From: JBCBTD01 sp039818825
Lineage (GTDB): Bacteria; Pseudomonadota; Alphaproteobacteria; Geminicoccales; Geminicoccaceae
Length of the DNA: 55,697 bases
Direction: 5' to 3'
Assembly: GCA_039818825.1 (NCBI GenBank)
Contig: JBCBTD010000025.1
Coordinates: 1 to 55,697 of the forward strand
Shown: positions 16,982-25,160 of the stretch, piece after piece
Numbering within the stretch: the stretch's first letter is position 1
How the letters are laid out: every line of letters starts with the position of its first letter
The notes under the pieces: generated by a model
The model's database searches: none
The model's input: the letters and a program-made list of their open reading frames with translations, nothing else
Told to the model about the DNA's origin: nothing
Position numbers and translations under genes: made by a program

Positions 16982-17767
16982 TCAAGCCTGGAGGATGGAG
17001 GCGACCAACAGTTGACTGTAGGGGTGCTGGGGGTCGTCGAGAACCTGGTCGGTGAGCCCGAGCTCGACGACGCGCCCTCGCTGCATCACCATCATTCGAT
17101 GCGACAAGAGACGCGCCACGGCAAGGTCGTGAGTGACGATGACGACGGCGAGCGACAGCTCGTTGACCAGCCCACGTAGCAGATCCAACAGCCGCGCCTG
17201 CACCGAAACGTCGAGCCCGCCGGTCGGTTCGTCCAGATGCACGAGGCGCGGCTGGGTGACCAGGTTGCGGGCGATCTGCAAGCGCTGCTGCATGCCGCCG
17301 GAGAAAGTCTTCGGCAGGTCGTCCAACCGGTCGACAGGGATTTCCACACGCTCCAACCAGGCGGTCGCCTCGGCCCGGATGCGCCCGTAGTGGCGCTGCC
17401 CGATCGCCATCAGCCGCTCGCCGACATTGGCGCCGGCGGAGACGTCGAGCCGCAGTCCGTCACGGGGCGATTGGTGGACGAAGCCCCATTCGGTGCGGGC
17501 GAGCCACCGCCGCCGGGGCTCGTCCATGGTCACCACGTCCTCCAGACCCTGGTCGAGCGAGCGATAGACGACGCTGCCGGCGTCGGCGCCCAGCCGTCCG
17601 GCCAGCAGTCGCAACAGCGTCGACTTGCCGGAGCCGCTCTCACCAACCACGGCCAGCACCTCGCCGGGCCAGACGTCGAGATCGACCCCGTCGACCGCGG
17701 CTATCCGGCCGAAGCGCTTTTCGAGCCCACGCGCCTGGAGCAGCGGGCCGTCGGTGGGCGGGATCAT
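16982..17767 (-). CDS. phnK: PhnK, C-P lyase ABC-type ATPase
   Basis: This 261-residue ABC protein has Walker A GESGSGKST, signature SGGMQQRLQIARN and Walker B LVHLDEPTGGLD. The EWGFVHQSPRDGLRL block is typical of PhnK. PhnK binds the PhnGHIJ core next to PhnJ and gates access to its active site. ATG 17767 overlaps the DUF429-PhnJ stop as ATGA. A permease partner is absent, as expected for a non-transport ABC protein. PhnK must contact PhnJ, which makes the N-terminal extension on PhnJ in this operon structurally interesting. Confidence 0.93.
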   Translation of the reverse strand: MIPPTDGPLLQARGLEKRFGRIAAVDGVDLDVWPGEVLAVVGESGSGKSTLLRLLAGRLGADAGSVVYRSLDQGLEDVVTMDEPRRRWLARTEWGFVHQSPRDGLRLDVSAGANVGERLMAIGQRHYGRIRAEATAWLERVEIPVDRLDDLPKTFSGGMQQRLQIARNLVTQPRLVHLDEPTGGLDVSVQARLLDLLRGLVNELSLAVVIVTHDLAVARLLSHRMMVMQRGRVVELGLTDQVLDDPQHPYSQLLVASILQA

Positions 17768-19497
17768 GTCCAACCTGCCGCATCTGCCGCCGTGCCGGTA
17801 TGGCCGTCGGCGCGGCGTCGGGCGCAATGGTCGGTGTCCGAACAGCAAAAGAGGCGGGTGCCGGCGTCGTCGACCACCACCTCGTCGAGATAGCTGTCGG
17901 CGGCGCCGCAGAGCCCGCAAACCTCGTCCCAGCTCTGAACCTCGAACGGGTGGTCCTCGAAGTCGAGGCTGACCACCGAGCTGTACGGCGGTATCGCGTA
18001 GATCCGCTTCTCCCGGCCAGCACCGAACAGCTGCAGCGCCGGGCAGTCGTGCATCTTCGGGTTGTCGAACTTGGGCGTCGGCGACGGCGCCATCAGATAG
18101 CGGCCGCCGACCATCACCGGGTAGTCGTAGCTGGTCGTGATCCGCCCGAGCCGCGCCACGTCCTCGTACAGCATGACGTGCATGGCGCCATAGTCGGCGA
18201 GCGCGTGCATCGTCCGGGTCTCGGTCTCGCGGGCTTCGAGGAAGCGCAGCGGTTCCGGGATCGGTACCTGGTAGACCAGGATCTGGCCGTCGCGCAGCGG
18301 TTCTTCGGGAATGCGGTGACGGGTCTGGATCACCGTCGCTTCGTTCGCGCGCTCGGTGGTCGCCACCCCGGTCATCCGGCGGAAGAAGCGGCGGATCGAC
18401 ACCGCGTTGGTGGTGTCGTCGGCGCCCTGGTCGATCACCTTCAGCACGTCGGACGGGCCGATGCAGGCGGCCGTCACCTGGATCCCGCCGGTGCCCCAGC
18501 CATAAGGCAAAGGCATGTCCCGCGATGCGAACGGCACCTGGTAGCCAGGGATCGCGATGGCCTTGAGGATCGCCCGGCGGATCATGCGTTTGGTCTGCTC
18601 GTCCAGATAGGCGAAGTTGTAGCCGCGCTCGGGGCCAGTCTGGCGTGGGGGCGGTTGCAGGGACCGGCCCTCGTGCCGCGCGCGAACCAGGGGATCGGCG
18701 ATCCACCCCTCGGCGGGGTCGGCATCGTCGGGCACTCCGAGGTCGTCGCGCGACGCGGCCCAAGCCGCCTGTAGCGCGCAGAGTACCGAATCGAGGTCGT
18801 CGCCCTGGCGGTCTTCGATCAGCCGCTCACTCGGCACGTCGCCGAGGTCGAGGCGGACGCCGTAGACCTGGGCCACGTCGTCCGAGCAGAGCGCCGCCAG
18901 GAGGTGGCGGCGAACCTCGGCGCGGGCGTCGTCGTCGCCACCGGCGCCGTCCGACTTGTAGGACGCCCGGCCGACGAGCCACCGCGCGAGCACGCCCGGG
19001 TAGACCTCCACCGCAACCCGGTCGTCGCCGCGGGGGTGAAGCAAGGGCACGTGCACGCCAGATTCGAGCAGCCGCGGCGCGCCTTGCGCGAACATCCGAC
19101 CGACAGGCGTGTAGTGGAGCGTCTGCGGGCTCTGGCTGCCGGCCAGCCGGTCGGTGGCACGACGGTGCTGCTTGTCGCCCGCGGGACGTGCCGCCTTGTA
19201 GGTCTCCAGCGCCCTGGCGAAGCCTTCGGCGCCGAGGTCCCCGGCATGGCGCACGTAGTCGGGCCACACCGTCGGCCAATCCGCCGTCTCCAGAAACCGG
19301 CGCGACTGGCCGAACGGGAAATCGAAGCCGGCGACCCAAGGGCCCGGCGTCGCCAGCAGCGCCTCGAACGCCGCGAAGCTGCGCAACCGGTCGACCGTCT
19401 CGAGACGCAGCACGTCGCCCGCACGCACCGTGTGGGCCACCGTGATCGGCTTTTTGGCCGACGGCGCGCTGGTGAAGTCGACGCCGAAGATCTTCAT
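17764..19497 (-). CDS. phnJ: DUF429 domain fused to PhnJ, the C-P lyase radical-SAM subunit
   Basis: A single 577-residue reading frame holds two complete domains. Residues 1-280 are a DUF429 (RNase H-fold) domain: FGVDFTSAP at 4-12, GFDFPFG at 57-63, a VEVYPGVLARWL block, DDLDSVLCA and the closing EGWI motif. Residues 292-577 are full-length PhnJ, which makes methane or another alkane plus ribose cyclic phosphate from the phosphonate ester. The PhnJ part keeps the glycyl-radical Gly (IPGYQ, Gly318) and the four iron-sulfur/thiyl cysteines at 527, 530, 552 and 558 (E. coli 241, 244, 266, 272), plus one extra Cys551. ATG 19497 overlaps the phnI stop (ATGA). There is no stop codon and no ATG, GTG or TTG in the 36 codons before the PhnJ domain, so a separate PhnJ start is unlikely. 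Confidence 0.9.
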   Translation of the reverse strand: MKIFGVDFTSAPSAKKPITVAHTVRAGDVLRLETVDRLRSFAAFEALLATPGPWVAGFDFPFGQSRRFLETADWPTVWPDYVRHAGDLGAEGFARALETYKAARPAGDKQHRRATDRLAGSQSPQTLHYTPVGRMFAQGAPRLLESGVHVPLLHPRGDDRVAVEVYPGVLARWLVGRASYKSDGAGGDDDARAEVRRHLLAALCSDDVAQVYGVRLDLGDVPSERLIEDRQGDDLDSVLCALQAAWAASRDDLGVPDDADPAEGWIADPLVRARHEGRSLQPPPRQTGPERGYNFAYLDEQTKRMIRRAILKAIAIPGYQVPFASRDMPLPYGWGTGGIQVTAACIGPSDVLKVIDQGADDTTNAVSIRRFFRRMTGVATTERANEATVIQTRHRIPEEPLRDGQILVYQVPIPEPLRFLEARETETRTMHALADYGAMHVMLYEDVARLGRITTSYDYPVMVGGRYLMAPSPTPKFDNPKMHDCPALQLFGAGREKRIYAIPPYSSVVSLDFEDHPFEVQSWDEVCGLCGAADSYLDEVVVDDAGTRLFCCSDTDHCARRRADGHTGTAADAAGWT

Positions 19498-20591
19498 TCC
19501 GCCGCTTCCCGCTCGGCCGCGGCTGCGGCGGCCCAGTCGGCGCGAAGCCGGCGGATCATGCCGAGCTCGCCCTGGAAATCCACGTAGTGCGGCAACTTCA
19601 GATGCTCGACGAAGCCCGTCGCCTGGACGTTGTCGGCGTGCATCAACACGAACTCTTGGTCGCGGCTCGGCGCGTCGACGGCTTCGCCGAGTTCGCTCGC
19701 CCGGAGACTTCGATCCACCAGCGCCATCGCCATGGCGCGGCGTTCGGCGTGGCCGAACACCAGGCCATAGCCGCGGGTGAACTGCGGTGGCGCGTTTTCC
19801 GAGCCCTTGAACTGGTTGACCATCTGGCACTCGGTCACGTCGATCTCGCCGAGGTCGATGGCGAAGCCGAGTTCCTCGGGCACGAACGCGACGCTGACCT
19901 CGCCCATGCGGATCTCGCCGACGAACGGGTGGATCGGGCCGAAGCCGCGCTGGGTCGCATAGGCCATGCCCAAGAGGAACCCTTCGTCGCCCCTTGCAAG
20001 GGATTGCAGGCGGACGTCGCGGTCGGCCGGCAGCAGCAGCGGTTCGCGGGTGACGTCACCGACCGGGCCGTCGACGGCGGTCTCCGGCTGGATCAACCCC
20101 TCGCGATCGAGGATGTCGGCGACGGGCGGCATGGTGCCGTCGTGGTCGGCCGGCGCCGTGCGCGCCTCGGGCACCGGTTCGCCTTCGGCCAACAGCACGA
20201 AGTCGAGCAGCCGGTGAGTGTAGTCGAACGTCGGCCCCAGGACTTGGCCGCCCGGCAGGTCCTTGTAGGTCGCGGACACGCGCCGGGCGACCAGCATCTC
20301 GGCCGTGATGACGGGCTCGCTGTAGCCGAAGCGCGGCAAGGTCGTGCGGTAGGCACGCAACAGGAACGCCGCCTCGACGAGGTCGCCGCGCGCCTGCTTG
20401 ACCGCCAGCGCCGCCAGCTCGCGGTCGTAGCACGAGCCTTCGCCCATCACCCGGTCGCAGGCGAGGCGGAGCTGCTGCTCGATTTGGTCGACGCCGACCT
20501 CGGCGACCTCCGGGTCGCCGCGCCGGGCCTCGGCCAGCCAGTCGTGGGCGGCTTCGATCGCCCGTTCGCCACCCTTGACCGCGACGTACAT
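19494..20591 (-). CDS. phnI: PhnI, C-P lyase nucleosidase subunit
   Basis: This 365-residue protein matches PhnI along its length: MYVAVKGGERAI at the start, then GPTFDYTHRLLDFV, GYGLVFGHAERRAMAMALVDRSL and DNVQATGFVEHLKLPHYVDFQ. PhnI is the subunit that, with PhnG, H and L, swaps adenine of ATP for the phosphonate. It forms the symmetric heart of the PhnGHIJ complex. The start lies 3 bp from the phnH stop, and its stop overlaps the DUF429-PhnJ start. Length is normal, with no loss of conserved blocks. Confidence 0.95.
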   Translation of the reverse strand: MYVAVKGGERAIEAAHDWLAEARRGDPEVAEVGVDQIEQQLRLACDRVMGEGSCYDRELAALAVKQARGDLVEAAFLLRAYRTTLPRFGYSEPVITAEMLVARRVSATYKDLPGGQVLGPTFDYTHRLLDFVLLAEGEPVPEARTAPADHDGTMPPVADILDREGLIQPETAVDGPVGDVTREPLLLPADRDVRLQSLARGDEGFLLGMAYATQRGFGPIHPFVGEIRMGEVSVAFVPEELGFAIDLGEIDVTECQMVNQFKGSENAPPQFTRGYGLVFGHAERRAMAMALVDRSLRASELGEAVDAPSRDQEFVLMHADNVQATGFVEHLKLPHYVDFQGELGMIRRLRADWAAAAAAEREAAE

Positions 20592-20594
20592 CCG

Positions 20595-21179
20595 TCAGCC
20601 CTCGATCCGGGTGGTACGCGGCAGGCCGACCACCGCGTCGGCAGTGAAACAGAAAGCGTCGACGCCCAACGGGAACGTCGAATGGTTGGTGGCCCACTGG
20701 TCGACGAACCCCGATGGCAGGCCATTGACGCCCAATGTCTGTGGCGCGGCCAAGCCCGGCCCCGACAGGCGCCACGGGCCGGCCGGGTCGAAACCGTCGA
20801 CCTGCACCAGCACGGTCGTCGAGCGATCGGGGAACGCCGCGGTCCCTTGGGCGAAGGCGGTGAGCGGCGGCATCGCGGTCGCGTCGACGACGAGGCCGAA
20901 GGCCGCGCGATCGGGCTCGGCGACCGCCGGCGCGCCGGTGTGGAAGCGCAAGTCCTCAGTGGCACGCCCGGCGAGCGCCGGGTCCAGCCAGACCGGGCTC
21001 TCGAAGTCCAGCAGCGCGAGAGCTGCGGCGTAGAGCGGGGCGTGCAAGGGCGGCGTCGCCCGCGGTGCCACGTCGTCCAGTCGGTAGGGTCGACCAGGGT
21101 GGGCCAAGGCATCCAGCAGCGTGCGGAACGTCGCCTGAGCGCCGAGGGCTGGATCGGCGAAGGTGGCACCGATGGTCAT
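20595..21179 (-). CDS. phnH: PhnH, C-P lyase complex subunit
   Basis: This 194-residue protein has PhnH features: FRTLLDALAHPGRPY at the N-terminus, a RFHTGAP segment, a Gly/Pro-rich region WRLSGPGL and the C-terminal GLPRTTR. PhnH is a PLP-transferase-fold protein without PLP that sits on the outside of the PhnGHIJ complex and is required for substrate priming. ATG 21179 overlaps the phnG stop (ATGA). Confidence 0.92.
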   Translation of the reverse strand: MTIGATFADPALGAQATFRTLLDALAHPGRPYRLDDVAPRATPPLHAPLYAAALALLDFESPVWLDPALAGRATEDLRFHTGAPAVAEPDRAAFGLVVDATAMPPLTAFAQGTAAFPDRSTTVLVQVDGFDPAGPWRLSGPGLAAPQTLGVNGLPSGFVDQWATNHSTFPLGVDAFCFTADAVVGLPRTTRIEG

Positions 21180-21643
21180 TGGCCGCGCACCATGGTGAAG
21201 AACTCGACCCGGGTCGCTGCCGCCTTGGCCGCGATCCGGCGACGCCGCTCGGCTTCGGTGGCCTGGAGCGGAGCGATCACGTCCGTCAGTAGGGCCTCGC
21301 GTCGTGTCGGGTCCTGGAGCAGCGCGTCGAACGACGCCGCCAACAACGCGTGGCGCTTCGAGCGGCCGCGAACGTAGCCGTGGCCGATCCGCCCCTCGCC
21401 GCCGTCGACGGCACAGCGGGTGACCGTCATCTCCCCTAGGTTGAAGCGATCGCCGGTCCCGCCGGCGCGGCCGCGGACCATCACCAGCCCCGTTTCCGGC
21501 GCCCGCAAGGGCGGCGGCGAGGCACCCGTGCCGTGGGCGCGCCACAGTCGCTCGAGCGCTTCGACGGTCGCCCGCGCCAGCACGCCCATCCATGCCGCGC
21601 GCTCGGTCGTCCCTTCCAGCTCGTCGAGATGTCTAGACAACAT
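21176..21643 (-). CDS. phnG: PhnG, C-P lyase complex subunit; first gene of the operon
   Basis: This 155-residue protein aligns with PhnG: WMGVLARAT, ETGLVMVRGRAGGTGDRFNLGEMTVTR, GYVRGRSKRHA and the C-terminal RVEFFTMVRG, which is nearly invariant. PhnG forms the core complex with PhnH, I and J. ATG 21643 gives about eleven residues more than E. coli PhnG at the N-terminus. No Shine-Dalgarno sequence is visible before it, and the transcript may be almost leaderless. Codons 2-5 contain the TGTCTAGACA palindrome, so operator and coding sequence coincide. Confidence 0.92.
   Translation of the reverse strand: MLSRHLDELEGTTERAAWMGVLARATVEALERLWRAHGTGASPPPLRAPETGLVMVRGRAGGTGDRFNLGEMTVTRCAVDGGEGRIGHGYVRGRSKRHALLAASFDALLQDPTRREALLTDVIAPLQATEAERRRRIAAKAAATRVEFFTMVRGQ
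21630..21639. promoter_or_regulatory. TGTCTAGACA palindrome, candidate PhnF operator
   Basis: A perfect 10-bp palindrome with the GTCTAGAC core resembles operators of HutC-type GntR regulators, including the PhnF site described in mycobacteria. It lies 60 bp from the divergent phnF start and inside the first codons of phnG, where bound repressor would block transcription of the phn operon. Assignment to PhnF is inference from motif and position. Confidence 0.55.
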
Positions 21644-21699
21644 GCCGGAAACGTAGCTTGATTGGTCGTCGAAGGAAAGCAGGAGATGGTGACGGTGCC

Positions 21700-22464
21700 A
21701 TGACCGCGCTCGACGAGCCGATCCAGGCCGCCGTGGCAGCGAGCCTGAGCCGCTGGCGACGGGTGCGCGACACCCTGGCGGCCGAACTCGACCACGGTCG
21801 TCCCGGCGCCGACGCGAAGCTGCCGAGCGAGGCCGCCTTGGCGACCCGGTTCGGGGTCAACCGCCACACCGTGCGCCGTGCCTTGCAGTGCCTGGCCGAC
21901 GAAGGCCGCATCCGCGTGGTCCACGGTCTGGGCAGCTTCGCCTGCCCGAGGCCGGTGCGCTACCGGATAGGCGCGCGGACCAGCTTCACCGAGAACCTGG
22001 CCGCTGCCGGCCGGGAGGCCAGCCGCGAGATGGGCGAGGTCCGCGAGCGGCCGGCGTCCGCGGACCTCGCGGCACGGCTGCAGATCGCCCGCGGCGCACC
22101 GTTGGTCGAGGTCCGCACCTTGGCCCTGGCCGATGGCGAACCGCTGGCGACCAGCACGAACCTGTTCGTCGCCGAGCGTCTCCCGGGCATTGCCGACGCG
22201 CTCCGTCGAACGGGCGGCATCTCGGCGGCACTCCGGCTCTGTGGTGCTGCCTTCGTGGTGCGGCTGGCCACCCGCGTGCATGCACGCCTTGCCGGCGACG
22301 ACGAAGCAGCGGCGTTGGCGATGCCGCGCCGCCAACCGGTCTTGGTCACCCGCGGGCTCGATGGCACGGCCGCTGGCGTGCCGCTACAATGGGGCGTCTC
22401 GGTGTTCGCCGCCAGCCGCATCGAGATCGAGTTCGGCATGGACGAGCGGCGCGGCGACGCGTGA
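21700..22464 (+). CDS. phnF: PhnF, GntR/HutC-family regulator of phosphonate genes
   Basis: This 254-residue protein has a winged helix at residues 10-75 (KLPSEAALATRFGVNRHTVRRALQCLADEG is the classic GntR helix-turn-helix). A UTRA ligand domain follows from about 95 (RTSFTENLAAAGREASREM, then PLVEVRTLALADGEPLA). Divergent placement from phnG with only 56 bp between starts supports a PhnF identity: local repressor of the C-P lyase operon and probably of itself. ATG 21700 is chosen; AGGAG lies about 14 bp upstream, a rather long spacing. Confidence 0.88.
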   Translation: MTALDEPIQAAVAASLSRWRRVRDTLAAELDHGRPGADAKLPSEAALATRFGVNRHTVRRALQCLADEGRIRVVHGLGSFACPRPVRYRIGARTSFTENLAAAGREASREMGEVRERPASADLAARLQIARGAPLVEVRTLALADGEPLATSTNLFVAERLPGIADALRRTGGISAALRLCGAAFVVRLATRVHARLAGDDEAAALAMPRRQPVLVTRGLDGTAAGVPLQWGVSVFAASRIEIEFGMDERRGDA

Positions 22465-22568
22465 GCGGCGACGATCATCCGATTCCTGGGCTCGGCGCCG
22501 TGGATTGACGGCGAAGCCGGCCGCGGGCACCGCTTCGGGATGGTCCATCGCGCGGGGAGTCACCATTC

Positions 22569-23561
22569 ATGGCTTCGTCAACGTGGGTGGTCGGCGTCGC
22601 CGCCGCGCTCGGCATCGCCGCCGCCACCGCCGAGGCGCAGACGTGGCGGGTCAGCGAGGGGCTCGGCACGAGCCTGTTCGCCTTGGCGCCGCCCTCGGTC
22701 GCCGGAAACCGTTACGCACCCTTGGGTATCGTCTGCGAAGAGCCGGGGGTTGCGCCGCGCCTCGATGCCGAGAGCAATCATCTCTACCGGCCGATCGAAG
22801 GTCTCGATCTGGTGATCCTGCCTGACGCCTTCCCCAGCCTCCGCTTCAGCCTGCCCTACGATTCGGCATCCGGTCCGCCGCCGGGAGGCATCGAGGCGCA
22901 GGTGAGCGTCGACGGGCGGCTGCTCTTTCGTGCCGGCATGGACTACGACGAGATCTGGAGCGAATTGTACGAGCCGATCGCGGCCAACGATCCGCTGGTT
23001 GCGGCGCTGAAGCGCGGCAGCCGGGCGACGGTCCGCATCGCCGGTCAGTACGAAGCGACCGTGAGCCTGCGCGGCTCGTCGCGAGTCATCGATACGGTGC
23101 TCGCCCGCTGCGGGCTGAGGGACGCGGAGCCGTCTGCCGGCATTGCGGCGGCGCCTGCGGTCAACGCCGCGCCGCCGCCCGCCGCCCAGCCCGGCGTCGC
23201 CGGGCCACCTTCCGATCTCGACGCCCGGCTCGCCGCCGACTTCGGACCGGGCATCTACCAGCGCTTCTGGTTTCCGAGCAGCGACGGCACCCGGGCCCTG
23301 GCGGTGGTCTATCGGGAGGTCGCCGGGCACGGCAACAGCGCCATCCTCGACATCGGGCTCTACCGGAGCGCGGGTAGCGGCTGGACGCTGGCACGCGTGG
23401 TCAGTGGCGTTTACGGCGCCGAGCCGCGCGATGTCCGGTTCGGTTCCGAGCGCGTCGAGATCACCATGACCACGCTTCGACCGGGCGAGCCGCGCTGCTG
23501 TCCGACCGGCACGACCCGCTACGCGATCGACTTGGCGACGGGTGCCGGCCGCCCGCTATGA
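22569..23561 (+). CDS. secreted hypothetical protein (330 aa)
   Basis: A signal peptide covers residues 1-23 (cleavage after AEAQ). The mature protein has two parts joined by an Ala/Pro-rich linker near residues 193-215. The N-terminal part has beta-strand character (VSVDGRLLFRAGMDYDEIW, RATVRIAGQYEATVSLRG). The C-terminal part is about 115 residues, with aromatic strands and a CC pair (GEPRCCPTGTTRYAI). I recognise no family. It follows phnF on the same strand after 104 bp, but nothing ties it to phosphonates. Confidence 0.65.
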   Translation: MASSTWVVGVAAALGIAAATAEAQTWRVSEGLGTSLFALAPPSVAGNRYAPLGIVCEEPGVAPRLDAESNHLYRPIEGLDLVILPDAFPSLRFSLPYDSASGPPPGGIEAQVSVDGRLLFRAGMDYDEIWSELYEPIAANDPLVAALKRGSRATVRIAGQYEATVSLRGSSRVIDTVLARCGLRDAEPSAGIAAAPAVNAAPPPAAQPGVAGPPSDLDARLAADFGPGIYQRFWFPSSDGTRALAVVYREVAGHGNSAILDIGLYRSAGSGWTLARVVSGVYGAEPRDVRFGSERVEITMTTLRPGEPRCCPTGTTRYAIDLATGAGRPL

Positions 23562-23567
23562 GGCACC

Positions 23568-24173
23568 TCAGCCGAGCTCGGCTTGGCTCTTGATCACCTT
23601 GCCGAGGAGGCCGTAGGCGAGCGCTTCGTCGGTGCCGAGCCAGAAGTCACGCTCCATGTCGCGCTGCACGCGCTCGACCGTCTGGCCGGTCGCATCGGCG
23701 AAGATGCGGTAGAACCGGCCCCGCATCTTGACGATCTCGTCGGCTTGAATCTCGATGTCGGCCGCCCTGCCGCCCACACCGCCGCTCGGTTGGTGCAGGA
23801 GGAAACGCGTGTTCGGTAGGCAGAACCGCTGCTCCTTCGGTACCGCGACGAAGATCAGGGCACCGGCGCTGGCGACCCAGCCCGTACCGATCGTCCGCAC
23901 CTCGGGGCTGATGAACTTGATCACGTCGTGGATCATGTCGCCAGATTCGACGTGGCCGCCCGGCGAGCTGATGAACACGTTGATCGGTTCGTCGCCTGCG
24001 GCAGCGAGCGCCAGCAGCCGTTCGGCAGTGCCCCGCGCCACGCGGTCGTTGATGGCGCCGGTGATCAAGACGTGGCGCTTCTTGAAAAGCGACTCGTCGA
24101 CCAGCCGCGACGGACGGGGGGCCAGCGGGCGCGTCTCGTCTTCGTCGTCGTCGCTGCGGACGTAATCCTGCAT
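23568..24173 (-). CDS. clpP: ATP-dependent Clp protease proteolytic subunit (ClpP-like)
   Basis: This 201-residue serine protease has the ClpP fold and catalytic triad: Ser102 in WVASAGALIF, His127 in RFLLHQPSGG and Asp176 in MERDFWLG. The substrate strand INVFISSPGGHVESGDMI is also conserved. The site reads ASAG rather than the common ASMG, and there is an acidic N-terminal extension (SDDDEDETRP). Both fit the secondary ClpP paralogue seen in many alphaproteobacteria rather than the housekeeping copy beside clpX and tig. No Clp ATPase adjoins it. Confidence 0.88.
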   Translation of the reverse strand: MQDYVRSDDDEDETRPLAPRPSRLVDESLFKKRHVLITGAINDRVARGTAERLLALAAAGDEPINVFISSPGGHVESGDMIHDVIKFISPEVRTIGTGWVASAGALIFVAVPKEQRFCLPNTRFLLHQPSGGVGGRAADIEIQADEIVKMRGRFYRIFADATGQTVERVQRDMERDFWLGTDEALAYGLLGKVIKSQAELG

Positions 24174-24369
24174 CTTCGCTTCCCTCGTGGCGCCGTCCGC
24201 GGTGGTTGACCAGACAGTGCGGGCAGGTTCAAGGCGGAATCGCCGTGTAGCGCCGCAATGCCGCCGCCGCGGGCACGGTGACGCGGCGCTGGCCGCCGCT
24301 GCCGGCAGGACGCGGCTGCGGTGTTCGGCACCGGAGCGGGCCGATCTTTGGCAGCGAACGGCATTCATC

Positions 24370-24456
24370 ATGCCGTCGATCCCGGCTATGACGGCGTTGA
24401 TCGACACGCTGTCGCGGCTGATCCGCGAACGCTTCATCGGCAAACGCGATCTTTGA
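24370..24456 (+). CDS. possible 28-residue small protein upstream of the hexapeptide transferase
   Basis: A short frame starts at ATG 24370 and encodes an amphipathic, Arg-rich peptide (MTALIDTLSRLIRERFIG is its centre). It ends in TGA at 24454-24456, overlapping the TTG start of the transferase as TTGA. The same TTGA junction couples the efflux genes and the two phnM genes in this window, which is the main reason to list it. There is no clear ribosome-binding site, so it may be only a leader peptide or chance. Confidence 0.3.
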   Translation: MPSIPAMTALIDTLSRLIRERFIGKRDL

Positions 24457-25115
24457 CCGACCACCTCGTTCACATCGACCGACATCACGGTACCGACGCT
24501 GCGAACCCACCCCTGGGCGAAGCGCCGTCGATCCATCCGAGCGCCGTGCTGCGCGACTGCCGGCTCGGTCCCTACACGGCGGTCGGCGCGCGGACGCAGT
24601 TGGCCGAGACGACCCTCGCTGCCTACAGCTACATCGTCGAGGACGGCGACGTGATCTACGCCGACATCGGCAAGTTCTGCTCGATCGCGCGGATGGTCCG
24701 TCTGAACCCGGGCAACCACCCCACCTGGCGCGCCTCGCAGCACCACTTCATCTACCGCGCCCGCAACTACGGCTTGGGTGACGACGAGGCCGAACTGTTC
24801 GCCTGGCGCCGCGCCCATCGCGTGACCATCGGCCATGACGTTTGGATCGGCCACGGTGCGACGGTGATGGCGGGGGTCACGGTCGGCAACGGCGCCGTGG
24901 TGGGTGCCGGCGCCGTGGTGACCAAGGACGTCGCCCCCTACATCATCGTCGGCGGCGTACCTGCCAAGCCGCTCCGTGCCCGTTTCCCGGCCGCCATCGG
25001 CGACCGACTGACGGCGCTCGGCTGGTGGGATTGGCCGCACGATCGGCTGCGTCAGGCCTTGGGCGACTTCCGCAGCCTGCATGTCGAGGCGTTCTTGGAG
25101 CGCTACGGCGGCTGA
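24453..25115 (+). CDS. phosphonate-associated hexapeptide-repeat acetyltransferase
   Basis: This left-handed beta-helix transferase of about 220 residues belongs to the family tied to C-P lyase loci (phosphonate metabolism protein, transferase hexapeptide repeat). Diagnostic stretches are IGKFCSIARMVRLNPGNHP, HHFIYRARNYGLG, FAWRRAHRVTIGHDVWIGHG and GWWDWPHDRLR. It probably acetylates aminophosphonates such as aminomethylphosphonate before or alongside C-P cleavage; that role is inferred. There is no ATG or GTG near the conserved start. TTG 24453 fits the family length and overlaps the preceding short frame. It is cut off from the phn operon by the hypothetical and clpP genes. Confidence 0.85.
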   Translation: MTDHLVHIDRHHGTDAANPPLGEAPSIHPSAVLRDCRLGPYTAVGARTQLAETTLAAYSYIVEDGDVIYADIGKFCSIARMVRLNPGNHPTWRASQHHFIYRARNYGLGDDEAELFAWRRAHRVTIGHDVWIGHGATVMAGVTVGNGAVVGAGAVVTKDVAPYIIVGGVPAKPLRARFPAAIGDRLTALGWWDWPHDRLRQALGDFRSLHVEAFLERYGG

Positions 25116-25160
25116 TCATCGGCTCTCGGGCGTGAGCGTCAGCTCCTCCACCCACCGTCG

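Noticed and set aside
18595..18760. Separate PhnJ gene with its own internal start
   Set aside because: No ATG, GTG or TTG occurs in frame in the 36 codons before the PhnJ domain, and the nearest GTG further upstream has no ribosome-binding site. It remains the main alternative to the fusion.
19498..19830. 111-residue N-terminal extension of the DUF429-PhnJ frame
   Set aside because: It lies wholly inside phnI and reads as random Arg/Gly/Pro sequence. ATG 19497, overlapping the phnI stop, is the natural start.
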